Assembly (NCBI RefSeq): GCF_047511655.1
Contig: NC_133390.1
Span: 135,151,583-135,215,582, forward strand
Reading direction: 5' to 3'
Origin: Castor canadensis
Lineage: Eukaryota > Chordata > Mammalia > Rodentia > Castoridae
DNA: 64,000 bases
Below the pieces are notes generated by a model that worked only from the letters and a program-made list of their open reading frames with translations, was not told the origin of the DNA and ran no database searches. The position numbers and the translations under genes are program-made. Shown in pieces: positions 1-9,835 of this stretch; position 1 is the first letter of the stretch; each line of letters opens with the position of its first letter.

Positions 1-155
1 ACATTTTGCATTTAATTTTAATTTTAACTGACACATAATAATTGCACACAGTTGTAGGGTACTGTGTGATGCTTCCAAACATATAGATATTGTACAATGA
101 TCAAATCAGAGTAATTAGCATATTTATTATTTCTTTATGGTAAAATGTGAACCAA
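1..155 (-). mobile_element. Old L1 (L1M-type) 3'UTR fragment, antisense
   Basis: The stretch reads as the reverse complement of a mammalian-wide L1 3'UTR. It has the T-rich start, a segment resembling 'acaatgatcaaatcagagtaa' and the run before the conserved 'gtgagaacattta' region. The same sequence recurs in the same orientation at about 34,820-34,985 and 25,620-25,800, which supports repeat identity. It is truncated by the left edge of the window. The subfamily cannot be fixed by eye. Confidence 0.6.
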
Positions 156-2395
156 CACCTTGCTAAAAGTACCAAAAATGTAGGAAAAGTCTGAATTCCT
201 TTTTGATCACACAGAGAAAAAAATTCCTAGATTTGACATGTGTGGTTAAGAAAAAGGCCCTCTGAAAGCTAAATGCAATGTTTGTTTTCAAATGTCCTCA
301 GGTGAAGGCCTGTTGGCAAGTTTTTATTGCAGCACTACAACCCTTGGTGAGAAATGGAGTTTATAATGAAAATGCCGAAGCACCACCTTAATTATCAGAT
401 TGCCACTGGGCACCAGCATAATGAAGGAATTTTCTTATTTTTGCAGGATGAATACTAATTGAAGTGGGAGGAAGGAGACTTCATGAGCCCTAGCTGCAGG
501 AAAATGGTGCCATCTAAAGGAGAGCAGAGAAAGTCACAAGGTGGCATTTGTAAATGCCTCTTTGAGTCCCAAGGACAGTTGCATTTCCACACTTGGATTT
601 TTTATTCCAAACACAAAATTGAATTCTATTGCATTGCTAGTATAGCTGGTTGTCAGGTGGAGTTAGGAACAGGGCAGATGCTACCAGTTGCTCTGAAACC
701 CAGCTCAGAGTACAGAAATGCTACAGAGCAGAAGTACTTCTCATTAGAAGTCTACAGAGCAGTGATCAGGTACCATTGGTTAGGCATTTCTGAGCCCAGG
801 GAGAAGGAAGCAAGAAAGGAAAGGAAAGGGAAGGAGGGAAGGTGGAGGATAAGCAGGATGTGATGGGTATGTAAAGAAGAAAAAAGGAGGAAAGAAAAGA
901 AAAAAAGATATAGAAAGGTTATTTTGAGCCAGCTATTCTGCTTTTGGATATGTGATACAAAATTTAGCCTTTAGTGTTCACAAGCTGTTGCATTTGTACA
1001 CATAAAGAAAGTAAACCAAGAGGTACAATAAATTACCCAAATGCTATTCTGTAATCAAACCTTCCCATTAAACAGGCTTGGAGAAATGCACAAACCCCTT
1101 CACACTGCATGTATACACACCCTCACACTCACAGAGTTCTGCCTAAAATTCTTCCTTCTCCTCATTTGCCGTGCCTTTAAAATGTGTTTTCCTGCTGAAT
1201 AAAAAATTCATGTGAGGACAGCAAGACTGAGAAAACCCCATCGGGATTTTAACTTTAACTTTGACAAACTGTCTCAGTAAAATGAGGTCCTTTTCATAAG
1301 CCAGGGGAAGCTTGGCCCTGGCTGTTCTGTCTCATGGCAATATATGAGAAACAAATGCCACTTGGTGACCAAGGGGTATTAATAGATCTGAAAATACATG
1401 GACTTCAACTGTCCCTACACCCTGGAGATCTGGTTAATAACATTGAATAGATGTGGGGTGTGAGGCTAAATATAGCATTTCCAAAGTAGCTGAGAATTCC
1501 AAATGCAGCAAACCACAGAACATTCCTTGAATGGAGGGCATTTTATAGGACAGGAACAAGGCAATGGAATAATTTGAGTCACTTTTGACAACCCAATTGA
1601 AAGCACCACAAACACTCAGGTGAAGGAAGGCACAATTATTTGCTAAGATAGTCTTAAACACTCTTGCTCACTCCCCAGCTGGCTCTGCTGTGTTGTCTAG
1701 ACACAACCAGCCTCCCCAGAACTGGAGTTTTCCTACAACCGGCCAAAATAATGGGCAACAGGCATTAGTCAGTGGGACAGGACTACCAGCCCTTCATACA
1801 GGTTAGCTGTGAGTCCATCTACAATGACTCCTGCTGGTTTAGCAAAAGGAAGAATGAGAACATAGTATTCTCACTTTCTGCAAATCTAAGATGGTTACCT
1901 GTTCACTTACAGAAATTACTTTACAGCTTCTCTTTGGCATACCTGAATTTCTAGAATCCCTTCTATTGTACCTTAGGGTCATTATTAAATAAAATAAAGT
2001 CTACTTGACATAAAACACTGTGATACCATAACGCTTAATCTGATAACCAAGACAACTAAGTGACTAACAGGTAGGTAGTATATACAGGGTGGATGTGCTC
2101 CTCGAAGGTATGATTCACATCCCAGATGGGACAGAATTGGATGACCTGAGATCTTAACATGCTTCCCAGAATGGTGCTCAATTTAAACCTTATGAATTAT
2201 TTCTAGAATTTTCCATTTATTATTTTGGCTCACAGTTTACTATGAGTAACTGAAAGTGCAGAAAGTGAAATTGTGGATGTGTGTGTATGTGGTGGGGGGA
2301 GACTACTGCATAAGAAAGATGTTTTCCTGCTAGAGTACAAACTGATGATTGGGGAAAGGACCACATAGTAGGAAGTTACTGTTGGCCTCTCACTG
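156..2395. other. Intergenic, no gene recognised
   Basis: I see no recognisable exon or repeat family here apart from the purine-rich tract at 789-918. A 134-codon open frame (459-863, +) exists, but its second half translates the purine tract and its composition is not gene-like. AATAAA-like strings near 1,987-2,000 have no transcript context. Confidence 0.4.
789..918 (+). repeat. Purine-rich low-complexity tract
   Basis: The + strand is almost entirely A and G, in GGAAA/GAAAA/AGGAGG-like words, with a short mixed break around 850-875. It is imperfect and not a clean microsatellite, so it is probably an old degraded (GGAA)n or A-rich tail. Confidence 0.6.
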
Positions 2396-2399
2396 CTGA

Positions 2400-2692
2400 G
2401 CCTGAGCCTGATCCTGGCAGATGTGGAGCAAGAAAATGGGCAACCTCTCCTACATCTACAAAGAACTGACTTCCACCTGCAAATAGAAAGCTTAGAAGAG
2501 AACCCTGAGCCTCAGGCGAGATGATATGCCAACCAACATTTTGATTTCATGCTGGGGAGAACCTGGATAGAGGACCCTGCTGATTGATACCTGGGCTCTT
2601 GACCTATAGAAACTGTGAGGCAATATTACTTTAAACTGCTAAGTTTGTCGTAACTTGTTAATAGAAGATGAAAACTAATATAACAAAAACTA
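2400..2692 (+). mobile_element. MaLR/MLT1-type LTR, 3' portion
   Basis: The end of the segment carries the MLT1 3' signature: a stretch of the type 'gaaactgtgaggcaatatt', then 'aaactgctaagtttg', 'taacttgtta' and 'gaaaactaatata'. Upstream sequence (protein-less, LTR-like) is too diverged to give the 5' boundary. MaLR LTRs are fossil non-coding elements that end this way in all placental mammals. Confidence 0.6.
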
Positions 2693-2726
2693 ATATAATA
2701 ATATAATATGAACTAATATAATATCT
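2676..2726 (+). repeat. AT-rich (TAATA)-type low-complexity tract
   Basis: Repeated 'actaatataa' and 'aatataat' words lie directly after the LTR end. It is probably slippage at the LTR edge. Confidence 0.6.
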
Positions 2727-2889
2727 AGAGGAAATTGTCAAATAAGAACAACTAGGGAATCTTGGAGAAGAACTTAAGGAAGTTGTTCTCTGTGGTATTT
2801 TGGGGACTTTTCCGTAAATCAAATTCATTCAAAATAAAATGTTATCTGAGATGTAGCAAAAATAGGGCTTACTAGGCACTGTTTAAATA

Positions 2890-3090
2890 TTTTGAAATTT
2901 ATTAACATATGCAATTCTTGTTTAAAAAAACCAAGTAACTACTCCCCTCCACTAATTGTTTGGCAGATAAGGAAAGTGAGGCATAGTGGTTTTAGGTGAC
3001 ATTCTTTGAAGTCATGCAGCCTGTACACTGTAGAGCTGGGATTGAATCCAGCTTGAGTTCACATCTCTCAGCACTGGCCATACTGACTCA
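2890..3090 (-). mobile_element. MIR SINE, antisense
   Basis: The sequence shows the reverse-complement MIR pattern. It has the 'gataaggaaagtgaggca' region (normally cagatgaggaaactgaggc), then 'gaagtcatgcagcctgta' and 'agagctgggattgaatcca' (normally gagctgggattcgaaccca). Order and spacing fit MIR, and divergence is high as expected for a Mesozoic element. Confidence 0.75.
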
Positions 3091-4559
3091 GTGGTACTGC
3101 TGTGATACAATGGCAGCTGAGCTGGAGGACATTGCTGAAATCCTTAGTGAGTCGCTTTTATTTTTCTCTTGGTCTTTTGTTTACCATACAAGTGATTGCA
3201 GTCACAGTGTGATTATCACAGCAGGAAGACTCAAAACACTGGAATTTAAACACTAATTTTTCTGACTGGTATTGGGGATTTTATATATTACCAAACATAT
3301 TCATATATTTACCATAGCTTGCCTATCTCCTCCTAATTTCAAACCTTCATAATCTATCAAGCTACTAAATCATAAGTAAATGAACAAGATGATAGAAGGG
3401 AGAATAAACTGGGTGTGTAAAATGGAACCAAGAATGAGGAATACAAAAGTGAAGGCATGAAGTTCAATGTCTTCAACAAAAGTCAGTCAAAAATGTACTT
3501 CCAATCTTCTGGTATATTGATTTTGTACATTCACCGTACTCCAGGCTTGGGAATAAGGTGAAGTCAACCAAATTCAATTGTGAAATCCAGTCTCTTCGAA
3601 GTCCACCTGACCTCAGAGAGGCAAACAGTGAGTAATTCAAAATATTTTTGAATGAAAGTGTCAGTTTAAGATACTCAGCATAAAACATACCTACAAAGCC
3701 TATTTGCAAAGTAAATTTACTCTGGATTCTTGATACCTATGAAAGTTTTTTCTATTATATTTATTTAAAATTACAACAGTTTACATTAGAAACAAGCTCA
3801 AACAATTAAGGTAAAAGATAAATAACTGCATACAGTTTAATTTTACAAAATGCAAACATACATCTTTCATTGTTCCATTATCTGAGTATTAAGCACCACA
3901 TAATTGCACAAGGCATTTTCAAATGTCTTAAAGGCTCTAAAATTACAGAGTCGACTTTTGTGAAATAGTCTTTATTTTCCTCCATTATCATACAAATAAT
4001 TGACCACACAGATTAAATTTAAATCAGAATTGGCTATGTCTCCTGAAGAGTTCATTTGTCTTTTGCAGCTAAAGGTTGGCAGCTTGTGACAGCTCATGGA
4101 ACTTCTTTGGGCCCTTGTGGGACACAGAATGGGGATGCAAGTTTCCAGAATTTAGGGTGTTTCAGCCAAGAGGGACCCTCAAGTGCTTTCAGACTGGAGT
4201 GATGTCACTTCAGGGTTTGCTCAGGACAATCCCCCTTTTAGTAATTCAGGGCAATTCTAGTCATATCCGTTAGCATTCTCAGAAATGCTTAAGAGACAGG
4301 ATAGGTAGGCCCAGGGAAGCCCTAGCATGCAGATTTGCCTGAACTCAGAGACCTGTGATCACTCCTAGGGAGGCAAGAGTCCAACACCCTGCTGCCTTCA
4401 GAAGCACCCCACCTTGCATTGTGGTAGCAAAAAGGGAGAGGCAAAGCAAGAGTCCTTTTCATCTCACCATGGAATGAAAAATTATTCATCACTGCTATTA
4501 TTCCCTCAATAAGAAAAGAACATATTTATATATTTTTTTTTCATTAAAGAGTAATGTAA
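3091..4559. other. Intergenic, no gene recognised
   Basis: No family or exon is recognised. Positions 3,720-4,030 are strongly A/T-rich. No reading frame longer than about 90 codons is present. Confidence 0.4.
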
Positions 4560-4771
4560 CTGGGTGTGGGGGTACATGCCTGTAATTCCAGCTACTTAGG
4601 AGGTGGAGGCAGGAGGATCAAGAGTTTGGGGCCAACCCGGGTAAAATTTAGTGAGAACCTATCTCACAATAAAACAGAAAACAAGTAGGCTGGGGGTGTA
4701 GTTCAAGGTAGAGCATTTGCCAGGCATGTGTGAAACCCTGGGCTCATTCCCCAGTACTGCAAAGAAAAAAG
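4560..4771 (+). mobile_element. Composite B1-like + ID-like SINE
   Basis: The left part (4,560-4,670) is a 7SL-derived B1/Alu-like monomer with 'catgcctgtaattccagct' and 'ggaggcaggagg'. The right part (from about 4,689) is a tRNA-derived ID-like monomer with 'gtagttcaaggtagagca' (A box) and the B box within 'ctgggctcattccccagta'. It ends in an impure A tail. Both monomers carry substitutions. Dimeric 7SL-tRNA SINEs are typical of several non-murine rodent lineages. Confidence 0.85.
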
Positions 4772-5041
4772 AAATTTGTATTTTTGCCAATAAATTAGCA
4801 AACATGGACATAGGAAAAAGAGAACAATTCGGGTAAAATGTCCTCCAAAAGATCCAGCTAATAGTTACTCAATTGCCAAGATGCATAGGGAACAGAGTGA
4901 CTAATTCTTGGTGGTTAGATAGTGTTTTCATGGTGTGTTAAACTTTCAGAAACCTGATCTGGGGACTGGAATGATTTCTGAAGCATTATCTCCCTTCCCT
5001 AGCCCTCAGCTCAACTCTGCTCTTCTTAGTTTCTCCCAGTT

Positions 5042-5116
5042 GCTGGCAGAATGACTCAAGTGGTAGAGTGTCTGCCTAGCAAGCTTGAAGCCCCAAGTTC
5101 AAACCCCAGTACCACC
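5042..5116 (+). mobile_element. ID-like tRNA-derived SINE
   Basis: It has the A box in 'actcaagtggtagagtg', 'ctgcctagcaagc' and the B box in 'agttcaaaccccagta'. It matches the tRNA-derived half of the composite SINEs elsewhere in the window but stands alone without a clear A tail. Confidence 0.85.
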
Positions 5117-5580
5117 AGAATTCTTTTCCCCAATCATAACTTTCTGAGACATTTACCTCTGTAACACAAGGGAGGAGGGAGATATCTGAGGAGAGGTCCA
5201 TTTGGATGTTGTGATCAGATGCCACAGAGGAGGAATGGCAGCCTTTGGAAGAGATGACCCTGCTGGGCTGGAGAAGTCTGATCTGGGCTGGGAAGTCAGT
5301 ATCCAATTTCACTATTGTTCTTCCAGAATCTAACTTGACACCAGGCATGGACTAGGTACTTGGTAAATTGTTATTAACAGAGGTGCTTTGTACAATTTTG
5401 TCATTGCTGGGTTCATTCTAGTCCAAATTAAACTGTAATGTAAGTGTTTCAAAATGGTTTCAAAATAATTTTACTCCTCCAAATGTGTCATGAATGTCTA
5501 ACTTCTTTGCCAGACAGTGGGGAGACAGGGGTGATAAGAAGAGGGCCCAGATACTCAGAGTCAGATAAAGCAACATGTAA

Positions 5581-5675
5581 CTGGGTGTAGTGGTACATGC
5601 CTGTAATTTCAGCTACTTAGGAGGTAGAGGCAGGAGGATAAAGAGTACAAGACCAACCTGGGTAAAATTTAGTGA
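5581..5675 (+). mobile_element. B1-like SINE monomer, truncated
   Basis: The 7SL-derived sequence contains 'catgcctgtaatttcagct' and stops at 'gggtaaaatttagtga'. It shares private variants with the left monomer at 4,560, including the flanking 'atgtaactgggtgt' and the same 'aaaatttagtga'. The tRNA half is missing. Confidence 0.8.
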
Positions 5676-5925
5676 AGCAGCATGGTGTATCTGATCAAGC
5701 TAGTGAGAGAGACTTGGGTTCAAATCCCAACTATGTGTGCATTAGATTTATGACTTCAGGCAAAATGCTCAGTATTATTAATAATGTCTCTTCAGCAGGC
5801 AAATGATGTCAACTTACAGCCTGTTTGAGGATTAAGCGTGTTAGTTGACGAGAAGCACCTGGAGGCCTGCCCAGCACATGTCAACCCCATCAATGAATGG
5901 CGGCTGTCACTATTATTTAACAGCT
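5676..5925 (+). mobile_element. MIR SINE
   Basis: The sense MIR core is present: 'cagcatggtgtatctg', 'gacttgggttcaaatccca', 'gacttcaggcaaa', 'tgaggattaa' and the 3' end 'gcccagcaca..tcaa..aatg..ctgtcactattatt'. It is nearly full length. A B1-like SINE abuts its 5' end. Confidence 0.75.
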
Positions 5926-6020
5926 CTACAATCTTGGACAGGTGAAACTTGTGAGTCTGTTTACATAGGTGAAAAATGGATATAATAATATGATGATTCA
6001 TAATGTGTGGTGCACTGAAA
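5926..6020 (+). mobile_element. Possible second MIR fragment
   Basis: The segment 'caatcttggacaggtgaaa' followed by 'gtgaaaaatggatataata' resembles the MIR core (accttgggcaagt ... tctgtaaaatggggataata). It starts straight after the preceding MIR ends, so this may be two MIRs head to tail or one rearranged MIR. Confidence 0.45.
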
Positions 6021-7029
6021 GGTTTTTTATTGTTTGAATGAGCCACAAGGGATGGGCCCCTGCCATAGCCCCACTTCAATCATGGGGACACAAAAGCTAA
6101 AGGCTTTAAACTGGGCCATAACTCAGATAGTCAGAAGCCCTAGGTATAGAGACAGAATATCTGGGCCAACATCTGTGGTGGGTGATTGGAACTGGTGCCC
6201 AGCCAGGGTCCCTTAGGTCCTTTTAACCAGCTCTGTGTTGTTGCTACAGCTCTGCTATGAGTCACATACAGTCATCAGAGGTTGCCCACTGCAACATCTT
6301 GGAAAACACACAGAGAGACGTCTCCCTCTCCAAGGTCAAACACTCCAATGTATAATTTACAGTCCAGAGCACACCAGGAAATCAGGTAAGCTTGGGTGTC
6401 ACCCAAACTCAGATCCCAGCTTTGCTACTTTCCCTCCCCTTCTCTGTCCTGCTCCCTAGATCCCTTGCCATTGTCCCTGGGAGCAAGTCCTTGCTAAGGT
6501 TCTTCCACTTAAACCTGTTGCACAAGGTCTGCTGCTCAGAGAACCTGAATGAAGACTGCCGAGGATGACATTGGTCACATAAAAGATCATGGTAGTTGCT
6601 TGATTGTTCATCTAAAATTTCAAATCTCAGGTGCTTTTCCTAGGAAGTGGGGCTGACTTGAAAGGCTGGTTCCCTTAAGGCCAGCCTGGCCTCAGTTCTT
6701 CTCCCAATCCCATGAGAACTTGCCATGTGCTAAATCACAGGTCCATGAAGACTTGGCTTCCATATTTCTTCCTTGTAGCTACAGCCCAGCTCAGAGTTTG
6801 TCCTGGATGATAAATATCTTCAGAAGTGTTTTCCTGTTACCACCTCACTGTGTCTTCAATAAACTTAAGAATCTGATCCTCACTTTGCTGATGAAATCCT
6901 GACAGGTGCAGAATTATGTTATCTAGGTTTCATGGCCAACACAGATCAGGGTTGGGGTGTAGGGTCATTCTGATCATCATGTCCTTACATTAGCCTTGAT
7001 CAGGTCCCCATGAGCTTCCTGACCTGAAG
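6021..7029. other. Intergenic, no gene recognised
   Basis: No repeat or exon is recognised. Composition is ordinary and short open frames (60-95 codons) appear on both strands at chance level. Confidence 0.4.
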
Positions 7030-7110
7030 GCTGTTAAGCATACAGATTCCCAGGCTCCATTCCAGATGTATCAATCAGACTTCCAACAATGGAGTCTGGA
7101 AATGCCAAGA
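7030..7110 (+). mobile_element. MER5-like hAT fragment
   Basis: The pattern 'acagattcccaggctccat' followed by 'cca..tgtatcaatcaga' and 'tctggaaatgcc' recalls the MER5 consensus segment (agattcccaggccccac ... tactgaatcagaa). It is short and diverged. Confidence 0.4.
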
Positions 7111-8538
7111 GCTATTTCTACTCACCAACATTTAATAATTAGATTGAGGGGGAAATAATGTAATCTAGGATGGTTTTCTAGCTGATGTTTTATTTGGTAT
7201 GAAACTGTATGAAGTTTATAAGGTGTATACATTTACTGAATATGGTGGTGACTGATGCTTGGTGTCCCAGAGTTAATTTTGCAAGATACTTCATGTAATG
7301 CATGCACAGTGATATATCATTGGATTTGGGGGGAGGGAAGTAATCCACTACTCATGGATGCTTTAACTGGGAATGGCCTCACGATGGTGTCCTTCCTGGA
7401 TTCTGTAGTGAGTCTTTTACCAATTACCAGAAAAACAATCAGGCTGCAGAACTGGCTAACTATCGAGCAACTTTATATTTCGATGGACTTGCTGCAGTGT
7501 CAGACACACCCAAAGACATCCTCATCTCCTCCTGCTCACCAAGCATGCCTTTCACCTTTCTAATGCCCTATGTTATAGTGGCAAAACAAGTCAGATGGGC
7601 TCAAGGAGATCAAAATTGAGGTTGCCTTTGGAATTCTTGGTAATGCATTTCAATCTGTGGTCTTTCCCCTCTCAATCCTCTCGTTTGCTCTTTTTTTAAC
7701 CACTGTCTTCTGTACTAAGACAATTATTCAAAGTGGGCAGAGTTACTCACTGATTTCGTGCTGTGTAGGAAAAGGGTGACCTACTGTCAGCTCTCCAGAA
7801 GACCATTGGAAAAATGGTCTTTGCTGTGGATCCAACAAAGTCAAGTCTATTAAACCTGCTGCAGTCAAGGAGAAATTGGCTGTGTGAGTCTTAGCGATGT
7901 CTCAGAATGAGGAAGTCACAGGAGGGCATCTGCAGGACAGCTTATGATGTAGCAGCTTTAGGTTGGTGGACACAGCAAGGGGAGCACAAGCTCTAATAAA
8001 ATGTTTTGCTGGCTCAGAATCTTCTCTTCCTGGAGCAAACAGCTATTTTTGCCAGTTCCCTGTGCCATTTAACATGGGTACTGAGGTAAAAACATAGAAT
8101 GTGACCTCCGGGACTGAATTCAGGGTCTGTGTTCAACAGTCACAAACCTGAAATCCCAATGAACCCACCAGCATACAGGTATTTCTGTAACTATCCACCC
8201 AATGTGGCATGGGGGCAGTACAATGTCCCCCAGACCTGGCGTGCTGAGCCACTGGACACCCAAGGATGAGGCCCTGGGAACCCAGAGGAAGGAAGGCTGC
8301 TTCTACAGTACACATAAATGATGACACTGGCCAGCATTCCCTACCCTTGCTGACACAGGCCTAGGGTGCCCAAAGCACACACAGACGGGGGGAGTATGGT
8401 GAGGCTGCTCAGTTAACCTCAATTTCCTTTCAACACCAAATAGAACGAGAGCTAAAAATAATTTTTTGTTTGCAAAAATGAAGAAAGTTTTAACATTCAC
8501 ATAATTGCTCTTGTGCCCTGAGTTTGTTCAAAATACAC
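7111..8538. other. Intergenic, no gene recognised
   Basis: Two overlapping open frames of about 90-100 codons lie at roughly 7,255-7,610 on the + strand. Neither has a domain I recognise, and having two frames open at once suggests chance. The rest is anonymous. Confidence 0.4.

Positions 8539-8592
<54 letters not shown>
8539..8592 (+). repeat. (GT)n microsatellite
   Basis: A GT tract of about 54 bp with one TTTG interruption near its start. It is long enough to be polymorphic. Open frames that cross it are artefacts. Confidence 0.97.
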
Positions 8593-8594
<2 letters not shown>

Positions 8595-9755
8595 TGGCTT
8601 GGGTTGCTTCAGAGGCAGCAGATCTACAGTAGGATGCTGAGTGCACACAATGAAATTGGGAGGAAGCCCCAGGAAGCACCAGCAGGAAGGAGGAAAGAGA
8701 GAAAAGGCAGAAGCCATGCTGGCTGTAGCAGCAATCGTGGGGAGAAAAACCCAATGAGCCCTGTACTCAGTAGGTTCCTACTGATCAGCAAATTACAGCA
8801 ACAGGACATGTGCCCTTCAAACATAGTAACTTGAAGCAGCTAGGATCTTTATGGCAAAAAGAAATGTAATCAAATACCACACCTGCCCTTTCTTCTCAGA
8901 TGGGCTTTGGAAGCTGTTTGCCAAGGTTCAGATTTAGGTCCCATTATTGACTTTTGTGCTCCTGACTCAGATGTCAAAGCCTGGATAAGACTTTCTAGCT
9001 TCTTAAATATTTAACAAAAATGGGATGGGGAGAGTGTCCAAAGCAACTTGCTTTCTTTCCCTCATTCAACAAGCATGGTGTTGGACCAGATAGATAGTAC
9101 TAGCATCTCTACACCACCATTGGTTCCTCTAAAGTAGAAAATGACACCAGCCTCTGGCCATGTGGAGTCCCCACAGCTGGAGAGGGGCACACACCATTGT
9201 GAGAAGCAATGTGACTTATCTCTTGCTCCCTTCTATTCTTTCTTTCCCATCAGGCCTTAAAAATATGTCAGCAAGTCTTCCTTATTCAAAGGGCAGACAC
9301 ACATGACAAATTTACAGATAGTTGCCTCTGTTGCTAAGGAATTGCAAGCAACCAAGAAAGATTTTCACATTTAGAAAAAGGGCCACTTTCCCTCCTCCTT
9401 TTCCTGAGAAGGGTAGAACAGCCTCACCCTGGTCTTTCATATTTTCTTTCCTTTTAGAAAAAATAATATTAGGCAAACTGGAGTAGCATAGAAATGTGGA
9501 TTAAAAAAAAAAAACAAGGTACTCATTTTGTAATGAACAATAAATTTAGCCCTGTCACCATTTTCTGTTATTACAATGAGGACTTGGAGACATTTACTTT
9601 CTTCATTATCAAAGAAAGTTGCCATGAGTGGCAGTAAACAAAATTACTAGGTCAGGAATAATAAAGAAGGTTTACAACAAAGTCTTATGAGAGATTTGGG
9701 TTAAAAAGTAGCTTCTGGTTATATTCCCTTTGTTTATTCTTAATCAATTAATTAA
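8593..9755. other. Intergenic, no gene recognised
   Basis: No repeat family or exon is recognised. A 12-base A run lies near 9,503. Confidence 0.4.
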
Positions 9756-9835
9756 TTTTGCAGTGCTAGGGATCAAACTCAAGGACTCATGCATACTAGG
9801 CAAACACTCTATCATTGAGCTGCATTCCCAGCCCC
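9756..9835 (-). mobile_element. ID-like tRNA-derived SINE, antisense
   Basis: In reverse complement it gives 'gggctgggaatgcagctca' (A-box region), 'ttgcctagtatgc' and 'gagtttgatccctag' (B box). The 3' tail in sense orientation runs into the AATTAATTAATT stretch at 9,742-9,755. Confidence 0.8.

Noticed and set aside
459..863. 134-codon open frame on the + strand
   Set aside because: No domain, no splice or promoter context, and its 3' part translates a purine-rich tract into Lys/Arg/Glu runs.
4689..4771. tRNA-like sequences with A and B boxes (also 5,042, 16,976, 46,247, 48,240)
   Set aside because: They lack a foldable cloverleaf with a proper acceptor stem and carry A tails and target-site duplications; they are tRNA-derived SINEs and not tRNA genes.
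7255..7610. Two overlapping + strand frames of ~90-100 codons, considered as an exon or processed pseudogene
   Set aside because: I recognise no protein in either frame, there is no A tail or splice signal pair, and two frames being open together suggests chance.
8490..8834. Several overlapping frames with Thr-His or Cys-Val runs
   Set aside because: They are translations of the (GT)n microsatellite.
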